Position numbers and translations under genes: made by a program. Under the pieces are notes generated by a model. It was not told the DNA's origin. It did not search any database and saw only the letters and a program-made list of their open reading frames with translations. This document shows positions 6,807 through 13,711 of a DNA stretch of 32,543 nucleotides, piece by piece. Source of the stretch: a virus. The stretch covers positions 1 to 32,543 of the IMG/VR virus record IMGVR_UViG_3300045131_002220; one strand, given 5' to 3'. The first letter of the stretch is position 1. The number at the start of each line of letters is the position of its first letter.

Positions 6807-7814
6807 TTAGCCCGCGGTCGTGGTGGTCGTCGTGGACGTGGTCGTGGTGCTCACAGCCGGAGGCGTGAACTTGACGATCTTGGCCGCGCTCGCGTTGAGC
6901 TCGAGCAGATCGAAAAAGCCCTTGGCCTTGTAGATGTTGCAGTCATTCGAATCATCGAAGTAACTGCGGCACTGGAACAGGATCTCGCGCGAGGCGGGAT
7001 CGGGGAGATACCAGGGGCCGACGCCGTAGACGGCGTTTTCGCGCATGGCCATCTCCATCCGCTCGGGATCCGCGGCGTCTTCCACGGACGGCAGGCGGGC
7101 GATGATACCGGCATCGGTCTTGCCGGAGAGCGCCCAGAAGGCATCATCGCCGACGAGCACCTCGTCGAACGGCAAGAACGCGCGCAGGATGGCCAGCGCC
7201 ACGGAGGGCTGCCCTTCCACCGCGTCGGCGAACTTCTTCGGGTCGAAACCGTTGCCGACGAGGCTGGCGATCTTCGCCGAGACGTCGGATGCCATGACGA
7301 AGTTTTGGAAGAACGTCGTCGAACCGGCCAGCACGGTCTTGCCGTAGTAGCGGCCCACAGAGAGCGCGACCGTCTGCATGCCGCGCAGCACCTGGCCATC
7401 GGTCAGGTAGGTGCCGGCGTTGTAGCGCGCGGCCGTGATGACCTTGGCGGAGGCGTCGGTCTCGTGCTTGCGGCGAACCGAGCGGCAGGCGGCGGTGACG
7501 CCGATGCGGTCAGCGGCATCGATGCCGCCGTAGCCCTTTTCGCGGGCCTCGGGGATCGAGTAGGACTTGACCTTCTCGGTGGCGGTGAAGTTCGCCGAAT
7601 CCTCGCCCATCGTGCCGGCGGTGACGGTCGCGTACTGATCGGAGCGGACTTCGGCCAGGGCGTCGGCAACCAGCGACATGTAGTACAGCACGCCGGTTTT
7701 GTCGGCGATGGGGATCACGGGGAAAAAGCGACGGCCGATGAAATTGATCGGCGCGTTGATTCTGTCGAGCACGGCGGCTACGACTTCGGGGCGTTCGGCG
7801 CGAATGGTAGGCAT
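6807..7814 (-). CDS. Major capsid protein with poly-threonine tail
   Basis: A 335-residue protein beginning MPTIRAERPEVVAAVLDRIN. The start at ATG 7814-7812 is chosen over the upstream open frame because it has an AAGGAAAA ribosome site and begins recognisable protein 25 bases after the protease-scaffold stop. The features are those of a major head protein directly downstream of a prohead protease: an early GRRFFPVIPI segment, a middle domain with FDEVLVGDDAFWALSGKT, and a late beta segment (YGVGPWYLPDPASREILFQ, then GFFDLLELNASAAKIVKF). The C terminus is STTTTSTTTTTTAG and a stop. In an assembled capsid this would give hundreds of threonine-rich tails per particle, the highest-copy carrier of the motif in the genome. 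Confidence 0.85.
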   Translation of the reverse strand: MPTIRAERPEVVAAVLDRINAPINFIGRRFFPVIPIADKTGVLYYMSLVADALAEVRSDQYATVTAGTMGEDSANFTATEKVKSYSIPEAREKGYGGIDAADRIGVTAACRSVRRKHETDASAKVITAARYNAGTYLTDGQVLRGMQTVALSVGRYYGKTVLAGSTTFFQNFVMASDVSAKIASLVGNGFDPKKFADAVEGQPSVALAILRAFLPFDEVLVGDDAFWALSGKTDAGIIARLPSVEDAADPERMEMAMRENAVYGVGPWYLPDPASREILFQCRSYFDDSNDCNIYKAKGFFDLLELNASAAKIVKFTPPAVSTTTTSTTTTTTAG

Positions 7815-7839
7815 GGTGGATTTTCCTTTTCTGCGCGAT

Positions 7840-9096
7840 TTACTCGCGACTTGCGGAACTGGTCTTCTTGATGCGGTAGGCCTCGGCCAGGTGCGGGTAC
7901 TTGGCTTTCGCCTGCTCATAACTGCCACACTCTGCGATGGCATCTTCCCAGGTCTGCGCACAGGCCTGGGAGGGAGCACCGAGAGCATTCAACGTCATGG
8001 AGGCGACGCGCTTCTCCAGCGCGGCGTTGGCGGTGGAAAGGGTTGCTTGCGCGGTTTCGGCGCGTGCCTGGGCGGCGGCCATTTCGGCACGGGCGGCGGC
8101 GGTCTCGGCGCGGGAGGCGTCCAGATCGGCGGCGAGGCGGTCGGCGCGGGACTGGATGTCGCGGCGCTGTTGCTCGGCGCGGGCATGGGCCTCGCCGGCG
8201 GAGGTGGCGAGGCTTTGGGCGGCGGTCACTTCGGCGCGGGCGGCGGCGAGGTCGCGGGCGAGGGCTTCGGCGCGTTCGGAGAGCGCGGCGACTTCCGGGA
8301 TGATGACGGCGACGGGCGGCTTTTCGGACGTGGCGGAATCCCCTTGCGATACAGGCTTCCCGCATTTCGGGCACGCAACGGAACCCATACAGATTTCTGG
8401 TTGCGAACCAAAATCAAACACCTCACCGCAAGCCGGACACTTCACGTCTCCTGTTTCCTCTTTCGGCGCGGGGATCGACGCTTTGAGCGTGTGATCGAAA
8501 TCGTAGAACTTTTTGGCCGGGTCGGGGATCTTGGCAAACGAGAGCGGACCGTGCACGCAGGCGGCCATGGCCATGTCGCCGTCTTCCAACGCGCAGGCGA
8601 GGCCGTAGGCGGAGGCGTCGGACCCGAGCATCCAGGTCTCTTCGTCCATCATGCGGGCGATCTCGGCACGCTCCACGCCCGGGAACACGGATCCGTAAAA
8701 CCCGAGCAGCGCGCTTTTCATGGAGTCGAGCAGATCGGCCTGCTTGCGCAGATCTTCCGAATCGCCGAGCGCGATGGACCACGGATTGTGAATCATGAAA
8801 TACGAGGCCTTGTACATTGACAGGCTGTCACAGGCGGCGGCGATGGCCGTGGCCATGCTGGCGGCGATGCCGTAGACTTTGGCGGTGAAGGTCTGCGGCG
8901 CCGAGGCGATCATGTTGGCAATGGCGAGGCCGGCGATGACCGAGCCGCCCGGGGAGTTGATGGCCAGCTCGACTTCGTCGTCCGGAGCCAAGGTCGCCAG
9001 AAAGTTCTTGAACTGCGACGGGGCGACGTCGTCTTCGCTGAAGCGCTCGCTTTTGTCGCCGACGATCACGCCAAACAGTTTGAATGTCTTTTTCAT
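7840..9096 (-). CDS. ClpP-like (S14) prohead protease fused to zinc ribbon and scaffold
   Basis: A 418-residue protein starting at ATG 9096-9094, which overlaps the portal stop by ATGA. The longer open frame to 9546 is a portal shadow. Residues 1-195 form a ClpP-like serine protease domain: INSPGGSV (46-53), catalytic Ser80 in YGIAASMA, His103 in FMIHNPW, and the WMLGSDASAYGLA helix at 155-167. A four-cysteine zinc ribbon follows (C220-x2-C223 and C242-x2-C245). Residues 265-365 are an Ala/Glu/Arg-rich coiled coil, as expected for an internal scaffold, and a short C-terminal helical region ends the protein. The protease would mature the prohead and remove the scaffold. The zinc ribbon between protease and scaffold is unusual. 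Confidence 0.87.
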   Translation of the reverse strand: MKKTFKLFGVIVGDKSERFSEDDVAPSQFKNFLATLAPDDEVELAINSPGGSVIAGLAIANMIASAPQTFTAKVYGIAASMATAIAAACDSLSMYKASYFMIHNPWSIALGDSEDLRKQADLLDSMKSALLGFYGSVFPGVERAEIARMMDEETWMLGSDASAYGLACALEDGDMAMAACVHGPLSFAKIPDPAKKFYDFDHTLKASIPAPKEETGDVKCPACGEVFDFGSQPEICMGSVACPKCGKPVSQGDSATSEKPPVAVIIPEVAALSERAEALARDLAAARAEVTAAQSLATSAGEAHARAEQQRRDIQSRADRLAADLDASRAETAAARAEMAAAQARAETAQATLSTANAALEKRVASMTLNALGAPSQACAQTWEDAIAECGSYEQAKAKYPHLAEAYRIKKTSSASRE

Positions 9097-10655
9097 GCTT
9101 CCTCTTCCGGGGGTGTGGGTGGAGTGGTTTCGCCGGTGGGCGCGGCCGCGCCGGCGACGGTTTGGAGAATGGGGTGCGGGATCTTGCGCGCTTGAAACGC
9201 CTGGATCTCGACGGCGAGCTCGTCGATGGTCTCGGACCAGGCCGGGCCGAGTTCCTGCGCCAGCGACGAGGTGCCATTGCGGAGGGCGGCGAGGAAGGTC
9301 TGCTGATCGACCAGCGGGTTGACGCTGGGCATCTTGGGATGCGTCCAGGCGAGCGCGCCTTCCCAGCCGTCGGGGAGTTTGGGTGTGCGGCCGGTGTCCA
9401 TGCCAAAACGCAGGGCGCGAACCGCCTGCCAATCCTGGGCGTAACGCTCGAGCCATTTCTGCCAGTACTCGAACATCACCCAGGTCATAACCATCTCGCC
9501 CCGGAACGCGGTGTAGCTGGCCTGCGCCTCCATGGTGGAGTAGCACCGGGCCATGCCGAAGGCGCTGCCGGCGGACTTGACAATCGCGTCGATGAAACCA
9601 ATCGCGTTGATGTTCGGGCGCTTGGGATCTACCAACTCGAATTTATCGCCCTTGCGCAGATACTGCGTGTAGCCGCCGGTGAGCGCCTCCAGGCGGTCAT
9701 ACAGCGGATCGCCCGAGGTCGTGGTCGTGACCGTGGCGGCGGCGGCATCGGCGTCGGTCTTGTACAGGTTGGGATCGAGGCGCGAATCAGAGACGGCCGG
9801 GCCGGATGTCTGGTCTTGCTCGGTGATCACGCCGCCGAGGGACGCGGCGACCTTGGCGCTCTGCAGCTCCTTGGCGCGCATCTCGTAAACGTCCAGGAGA
9901 TCGGCGACGACGGAAAACAGATCGGACGTGCCGCGATACTGATTGAGGCGCCAGGGGACGCGCAGCAGGCGGAACATGTTGTTATCTTCGTTCACCGGGT
10001 CGCGCGGGAACACGTGCCCCTCGGTCAGCGGCACCTTGGACTTGCCGTAGCCGTTGTGCGCAAAGTAGCCGATCTCACGGCCCAGCGCGTCGACCAGCAC
10101 GCCGTCATTGGAGTCCTTGACGCCAGGGGGCAGCGGCGAGGGGTCGCAGATCTGATCCGACTCCCACGTGACCAGGCGGCCGGTCTGCTTGAAATCGCGG
10201 TCGAACAGCATGCCGGCATCGCCATCGCGGGCGACGGACGTGACCAACAGGCGGTTGATGTCGAACAAATGCAGGTCGCCGCGGAAATCGCAGGTACGCG
10301 CCCAGACGCGGTTGAACCAGTTCTCGCCCGCGGTAACGGGATCTTTCAGATTCTTGCGATCATGCGGGATCCGGATGCGCAGTTTGTACTCGGTGCCCAC
10401 GACGTTCAGGCCGAGTTGCTTGAGCATGGCGCGCGAACTCGAATAGTTGCGGGCGGCATCGCGGACCAGGGCGATCATGGTAAGGCGCGACATCGGCGGC
10501 AGTTGCTGCGAACGCGAGCCGGTTTCGCCGGCGGTCTCAATGCGCGCCTCGCGCCGCTTCTTCTTGGCATGCGGCGCGACGGCATCGTACTGGGCGCGGG
10601 CGCCCGTGCCAGCGCTGGCGGCAGAGGCGGGCGAGTTGGCTTTCGGGATGCTCAT
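9093..10655 (-). CDS. Portal protein (lambda B / phage_portal_2 family)
   Basis: A 520-residue protein. ATG 10655-10653 (MSIPKANSP) overlaps the gpW-like stop as ATGA; an ATG nine bases upstream is also possible. Family signs include SSRAMLKQLGLNVVGTEYK near the N terminus, ENWFNRVWARTCDFRGDL, LLVTSVARDGDAGMLF, the RLNQYRGTSDLFSVVADL segment followed by YEMRAKELQSAKVAASL, and DKFELVDPKRPNIN. Portal subunits form the dodecameric DNA channel at the capsid vertex and dock terminase. An Ala-Thr-rich insert (VTTTTSGD) and a Pro/Thr/Glu-rich C terminus are present. The neighbours gpW, protease and capsid give a classic lambda-like head cassette. Confidence 0.9.
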   Translation of the reverse strand: MSIPKANSPASAASAGTGARAQYDAVAPHAKKKRREARIETAGETGSRSQQLPPMSRLTMIALVRDAARNYSSSRAMLKQLGLNVVGTEYKLRIRIPHDRKNLKDPVTAGENWFNRVWARTCDFRGDLHLFDINRLLVTSVARDGDAGMLFDRDFKQTGRLVTWESDQICDPSPLPPGVKDSNDGVLVDALGREIGYFAHNGYGKSKVPLTEGHVFPRDPVNEDNNMFRLLRVPWRLNQYRGTSDLFSVVADLLDVYEMRAKELQSAKVAASLGGVITEQDQTSGPAVSDSRLDPNLYKTDADAAAATVTTTTSGDPLYDRLEALTGGYTQYLRKGDKFELVDPKRPNINAIGFIDAIVKSAGSAFGMARCYSTMEAQASYTAFRGEMVMTWVMFEYWQKWLERYAQDWQAVRALRFGMDTGRTPKLPDGWEGALAWTHPKMPSVNPLVDQQTFLAALRNGTSSLAQELGPAWSETIDELAVEIQAFQARKIPHPILQTVAGAAAPTGETTPPTPPEEEA

Positions 10656-10888
10656 CGGTGGCACCTCCCAAAGTCGGGGACCGTGCGCTTCGTGGTACCG
10701 GCCTCGGCATTGACGCGAGCCGCAAAAGTTTGCTCCAACTCTTGAAGCTCGGACAGCGAGTGGCGCGTGTAGGATTCCGATCCGCCGCCCGCGTTGATCG
10801 TGGCCGACTTGGTACCCGACACGACCGCCTCCTGGATCGCCGTCCGCACCGCCCGTAACATCGATTCGCTGTATGTAAGCTGCGCCAT
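10652..10888 (-). CDS. gpW-like head-tail connector
   Basis: A 78-residue protein located directly before the portal gene, the usual position of lambda gpW. Pattern: an N-terminal helix (MLRAVRTAIQEAVVSG), a short beta hairpin (KSATINAGGGSESYTRH) and a second helix (SLSELQELEQTFAARVNAE), which matches the helix-hairpin-helix fold of gpW. It joins the head after DNA packaging and prepares tail attachment. It begins the structural transcript after a 56-bp gap that contains an inverted repeat. Confidence 0.75.
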   Translation of the reverse strand: MAQLTYSESMLRAVRTAIQEAVVSGTKSATINAGGGSESYTRHSLSELQELEQTFAARVNAEAGTTKRTVPDFGRCHR

Positions 10889-10930
10889 GGGGCCATTAAA
10901 GGGTTATTTTTTAGGGCGGTCAAGGGGGTG

Positions 10931-10958
10931 AAAAAAGGTTTTTCCTAGAATCTAGGAA
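10931..10958 (-). terminator. Candidate intrinsic terminator or attenuator before the head cassette
   Basis: Read on the minus strand, TTCCTAG-ATT-CTAGGAA (10942-10958) forms a perfect 7-bp stem with a 3-base loop. It is followed by AAAACC and a run of six T (10931-10936). It overlaps the TAG stop of the 10945-11190 gene. The stem is AT-rich and the T-run is displaced by six bases, so termination would be partial at best. Confidence 0.4.
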
Positions 10959-11190
10959 GTATTTTGGTTAAATCGCCCCCTTGAGGCTTTTCGGGCTGTT
11001 CGGGCGGAAGAATTGACCATCCGCTATCAATCATGATGCGGCGCACTCGCACGGCCACATCTTCGGCGGCTCGCCACGGGCACCCGTAATGCTCATGTAG
11101 TGCCAGCGCAACCGCAGTAATCGGGTCTTCCGGATTTGCGGCCTGACGCATTTGATCTTCTTTGACAATGATCGTCTCGTCGTATTTCAC
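10945..11190 (-). CDS. Small conserved-looking phage protein, unknown
   Basis: An 81-residue protein beginning at GTG 11190-11188, overlapping the Pol X-like gene stop as GTGA behind a GGGGAGG ribosome site. The upstream extension of the frame is a shadow. The centre, DPITAVALALHEHYGCPWRAAEDVAVRVRRIM, looks like a small helical domain, and the C terminus is proline-rich before LTKILPRF. No family is recognised. Tight coupling suggests co-expression with the polymerase-like gene. Confidence 0.65.
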   Translation of the reverse strand: MKYDETIIVKEDQMRQAANPEDPITAVALALHEHYGCPWRAAEDVAVRVRRIMIDSGWSILPPEQPEKPQGGDLTKILPRF

Positions 11191-11714
11191 TGCACACCTC
11201 CCCCTCGTGCCTCCGGATGCATCCACACCACGCCGGCCAGGCGGAATAGATCGGCCTCCTCTGGCGTGGGGACCTCTCTGCCGTTGTACGTCAGCATCCC
11301 GTCCACACTCTTGTAGCCTTGGCGAACCCAACCAGCGGCGAGGACCTTATGAGAAAACTCGGCGCTGCCGGTGCGGAGCGCGTAGATCAGGCCCCAGTTC
11401 TCCGGCCTCGCGGTGAACAGATCCACGTCGATTCCTTCGTCCGTGCCGAACTGCATGTACTTACCCGTGCGAAGGCAGCCCTTTCGGATGCGTCCGATTT
11501 GTCCGCACGCATGGATGAATCCACCATCGCGAAAAGGTCGCCCTGACCCGAATAGATCAGAGTCGAACGATTGGCGCGGCATACACACGATCTCGATGTC
11601 GCCGACTTCAGGTTTGCGTCGGCGGATGCTGCCGGCGATCTCGATCCGTTCGCAGTGGGGCGCGAGGTCGCTCTTGATCCGTTCGGCGATTTCTAATGCC
11701 TGTTCGAGTTTCAT
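11187..11714 (-). CDS. Minimal DNA polymerase X-like nucleotidyltransferase
   Basis: A 175-residue protein (ATG 11714-11712). Palm motifs of family X polymerases are visible: the helix-GS motif GSIRRRKPEVGDIEIV (28-43) with candidate metal-binding residues D39 and E41, and IDVDLF with D96/D98 as the third carboxylate. The fingers-like part follows: RTGSAEF (114-120, cf. FTGS in Pol beta), then an ending with EVPTPEEADLF and HPEAR that matches the Pol X C-terminal layout. The 8-kDa lyase and helix-hairpin-helix domains are absent. Size is almost that of African swine fever virus Pol X (174 aa). It probably fills short DNA gaps or adds nucleotides. The usual DxD is DxE here, so activity is uncertain, and a non-polymerase nucleotidyltransferase remains possible. 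Confidence 0.75.
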   Translation of the reverse strand: MKLEQALEIAERIKSDLAPHCERIEIAGSIRRRKPEVGDIEIVCMPRQSFDSDLFGSGRPFRDGGFIHACGQIGRIRKGCLRTGKYMQFGTDEGIDVDLFTARPENWGLIYALRTGSAEFSHKVLAAGWVRQGYKSVDGMLTYNGREVPTPEEADLFRLAGVVWMHPEARGGGVQ

Positions 11715-11716
11715 GT

Positions 11717-11929
11717 TTAATCTGCCCGCCTGTAAAGGAAGATTCCTTGACTCCTTGTCACCGCATCCATTAACGCCCACATCTCATGCGCGCGCTGCAT
11801 ATTGCGGTTCTCCATAATCACCATGGGCCGGTTCTGCGCGGGCGGCCGCGCGGCGATCAACGCAACCTGCTTGTCGATCGCACGCTCCCGCCGCTGATCG
11901 AATGTGCCTCTTCGTTTTGCCTCACCCAT
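11717..11929 (-). CDS. Small MGEAKRR-type phage protein
   Basis: A 70-residue basic protein starting MGEAKRRGTFDQRRERAIDK at ATG 11929-11927, eight bases into the end of the previous gene, behind a GGAG ribosome site. The MGEAKRR start is a recurring N terminus of small phage proteins of unknown function. The C-terminal half (NMQRAHEMWALMDAVTRSQG) is a likely amphipathic helix. The stop is two bases before the Pol X-like start. Confidence 0.7.
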   Translation of the reverse strand: MGEAKRRGTFDQRRERAIDKQVALIAARPPAQNRPMVIMENRNMQRAHEMWALMDAVTRSQGIFLYRRAD

Positions 11930-12107
11930 GGTCAATCTCCCCAGCAATAGCGCAGCCCTTGTGCTTGTCGCCGAAGTACTCACACCACTTCACGAAAGTC
12001 GAGATGGGCGCCGGCAGGGGCGGACGCTCGCGCTGTCCACACCGTTTGCAGAACGCCTCATTGGTCTGGGTGTCGATGAAAACCCAATTCGGAATTTTAC
12101 GAGCCAT
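11922..12107 (-). CDS. Small cysteine-containing protein, possible zinc-binding
   Basis: A 61-residue protein (MARKIPNWVFIDTQTNEAF) starting at ATG 12107-12105 with a GGAG ribosome site. CKRCGQ gives one C-x2-C pair near residue 21, and two later cysteines (KWCEY and KGCAIAG) could complete a metal site. The open frame extends to 12350, but the upstream part belongs to a different gene that ends out of frame at 12097. Function unknown. Confidence 0.65.
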   Translation of the reverse strand: MARKIPNWVFIDTQTNEAFCKRCGQRERPPLPAPISTFVKWCEYFGDKHKGCAIAGEIDHG

Positions 12108-12350
12108 AATTTCTCCACTCCCCATCGATCTGGATGCAGTTGCCGTTGACGGTCGCGCGGTCGCGCTCGCCGATCCTGATCCGAGCGTCGCCGCGGCCGG
12201 TATGGATGATCCAATGCGCTTCGCGGGCCGGGCGGCGCTGGGCCAGGCGGCCGGATACGTCGTGACCGGCGTGCCGCCGATCACGACGTGCGCCTCCACG
12301 GCCGCGCCGTCGGGAAGGCCGTCGAGTTTGGCGATGTGGTGTTTGGTCAC
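12097..12350 (-). pseudogene. Small gene with an apparent -1 frame break
   Basis: The GTG start at 12350 overlaps the previous stop (GTGA) and reads MTKHHIAKLDGLPDGAAVEAH and onward to about SAARPA. Protein-like sequence then continues in the -1 frame as REAHWIIHTGRGDARIRIG, later CIQIDGEWRNYGS, and stops at 12097. That stop overlaps the next gene's start by 11 bases, as expected for real coupled genes. The second half has no ATG, GTG or TTG start of its own. The full span of 254 nt is one base short of whole codons, so a one-base deletion, an assembly error or a -1 frameshift between about 12230 and 12260 would restore an 84-residue protein. Function unknown. Confidence 0.5.
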
Positions 12351-13096
12351 GTCCTCACCTCCACCACTTCAAACTCCACTACCCACACCCAAGGATTGAC
12401 CGTCCATCCGTAGCCGCGTTCGGCGTTGATGCTGTCCCAGAGCGTCCTAAACGACTCACGCGGCATCAGCGCTTCCCAGTCTTCGGCGCCGTCGCCATCG
12501 CCGCGGCCCGGCGTGTAATCCATCCATCCGTCAAGTTCCTCTTTCCACGGGCGAGATCCGGCAACGCCTTGCAGATCATCGCCGCACCAGTTCTCGCGTA
12601 TGCCCTCCGCCCGCGCGTCGGCCTCGCTGATCGCCTGCAACCGCTCCACGCGCACCGCCGTCACCTCAAGCGTGATACGGCTGGCCCAGCGCGGCATGTG
12701 GATCGACGGACGCCAAAGGCCAGACCTGTCTGGATGCGTGGCGTCATACTGCGCTTCTGTTGCGGGCATAACAGGCATGGCCATATCTGCCGCGAACTGC
12801 ACGCGAACAACGGGCCCGTGTATCTGGTTGAAACCGAATGACATTGGCCGCCACGTCTCCCGCACCCACAGCGTGTCGCCAGGCTGGCCGTATGGACATC
12901 GCACGCGCACCTGTTCGGCTGGCCCATACTCGGCTGTAAACACCCACTCTCCAGTGGTATCCAGCCCTGGAACACACCAGTCGTTTGGTCTGGCGTTTAC
13001 GCGGTCAAGTGCTCGCGTTCGCCGCGTCATCCTCTTCCGCCTCTCGATGGTCGCATTGAGCATCGGCGCTCCGAATAGGATCTGTTTTTCGCTCAT
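12347..13096 (-). CDS. PUA/ASCH-like phage accessory protein
   Basis: A 249-residue protein beginning MSEKQILFGAPMLNATIE, ATG 13096-13094 in ATGA overlap with the previous stop. It has the hallmarks of a widespread phage protein often annotated 'morphogenetic' or ASCH/PUA-like: RRKRMTRRTR near residue 20, CPYGQPGDTLWVRETW near 68-83, WRPSIHMPRWASRITLEV, ERLQAISEADARAEGI, and a C-terminal FRTLWDSINAERGYGW with NPWVWVVEFEV. The fold suggests RNA or modified-base binding. The biological role in phages is not established. Confidence 0.8.
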   Translation of the reverse strand: MSEKQILFGAPMLNATIERRKRMTRRTRALDRVNARPNDWCVPGLDTTGEWVFTAEYGPAEQVRVRCPYGQPGDTLWVRETWRPMSFGFNQIHGPVVRVQFAADMAMPVMPATEAQYDATHPDRSGLWRPSIHMPRWASRITLEVTAVRVERLQAISEADARAEGIRENWCGDDLQGVAGSRPWKEELDGWMDYTPGRGDGDGAEDWEALMPRESFRTLWDSINAERGYGWTVNPWVWVVEFEVVEVRT

Positions 13097-13395
13097 ATCT
13101 CCACCACCTTCAGCTTGATGGCGCGGGCCAGCGCGCGCTGGGCGTCAATGCTGGGCATGGCGCTCCAGAGCGTGTGAATGATCACGATGGCGTCGGAGGG
13201 GGCTTCCAACATCGCGTTGCTCCGCTGGCGCAGTTGCCAGCGGGCTTCCCGATCGCGCGGCAAGATCGAGGGATTGAAGACTTTGCGTCCGGGCCAGCGC
13301 TGGCGCGCCTCGTGGGCCAGCACGGCCAGGGTGCTGCAGGCGTGGCTGGTGAGTTCGAGCGGCGCCGCCAGGATGATTCCGTATTGCTCTGCCAT
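13093..13395 (-). CDS. DUF4406-like (nucleoside 2-deoxyribosyltransferase-like fold) protein
   Basis: A 100-residue protein. It has the outline of small Rossmann-like phage proteins: strand GIILAAP, helix STLAVLAHEARQRW, KVFNPSIL (the 'G..vfNP' strand), helix, strand DAIVIIHTLW, and C-terminal helix AQRALARAIKLKVVEI. The glycine/proline-rich substrate loop of true deoxyribosyltransferases is not obvious, so enzymatic activity cannot be claimed. It could act in nucleotide metabolism. It overlaps the PUA-like gene by ATGA. Confidence 0.55.
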   Translation of the reverse strand: MAEQYGIILAAPLELTSHACSTLAVLAHEARQRWPGRKVFNPSILPRDREARWQLRQRSNAMLEAPSDAIVIIHTLWSAMPSIDAQRALARAIKLKVVEI

Positions 13396-13407
13396 GGTGT
13401 CAACCTT

Positions 13408-13680
13408 TCAGAACGGGAGCACTTCGTCGGCGGGCGGCATGGGTGCGGGGGCCGGTGCGCCGGCGGCCGTGGCGGCGGGATCGGCGGCGGCCCGGGGCTT
13501 GGAGGGTTGGACGGTGAGGGAGAGAAACGGTTTGTTGTCGGACTTGCGCCGGCGGATCCACCCGGCGAGGTCGTAGGACGTGCCGTCCACGTCGAGGGTG
13601 CCGCGGTAGTCGGGGCGTTTGTCATTGCCGGCCTTGTCATTGGCCGAGAGGATGCCGGTGTTTTTGTTGTCGTAGGCCAT
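13408..13680 (-). CDS. DUF736-like small protein
   Basis: A 90-residue protein starting at ATG 13680-13678 with an AGGAGA ribosome site. The segment YDNKNTGILSANDKAGNDKRP, then YRGTLDVDGTSYDLAGWIRRRK and KPFLSLTVQPSKPR, matches the small beta-barrel pattern of DUF736-type proteins common in phages and integrative elements. An Ala/Pro-rich disordered tail and an acidic end (ADEVLPF) resemble the layout of single-stranded DNA-binding proteins. A nucleic-acid role is an inference. The long open frame that extends to 14547 is a shadow of the glycosyltransferase. Confidence 0.65.
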   Translation of the reverse strand: MAYDNKNTGILSANDKAGNDKRPDYRGTLDVDGTSYDLAGWIRRRKSDNKPFLSLTVQPSKPRAAADPAATAAGAPAPAPMPPADEVLPF

Positions 13681-13711
13681 CGCTGAATCTCCTGTGTGTT
13701 GGGGGTTGGTG

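Noticed and set aside
430-9096. Contractile-tail (myovirus) module
   Set aside because: No sheath, no base-plate wedge set and no spike genes; the small tube protein followed by frameshifted chaperones and a tape measure fits a siphovirus.
9097-9546. N-terminal extension of the protease-scaffold gene
   Set aside because: The open frame there is a shadow of the portal gene; the ATG at 9096 has the usual ATGA overlap.
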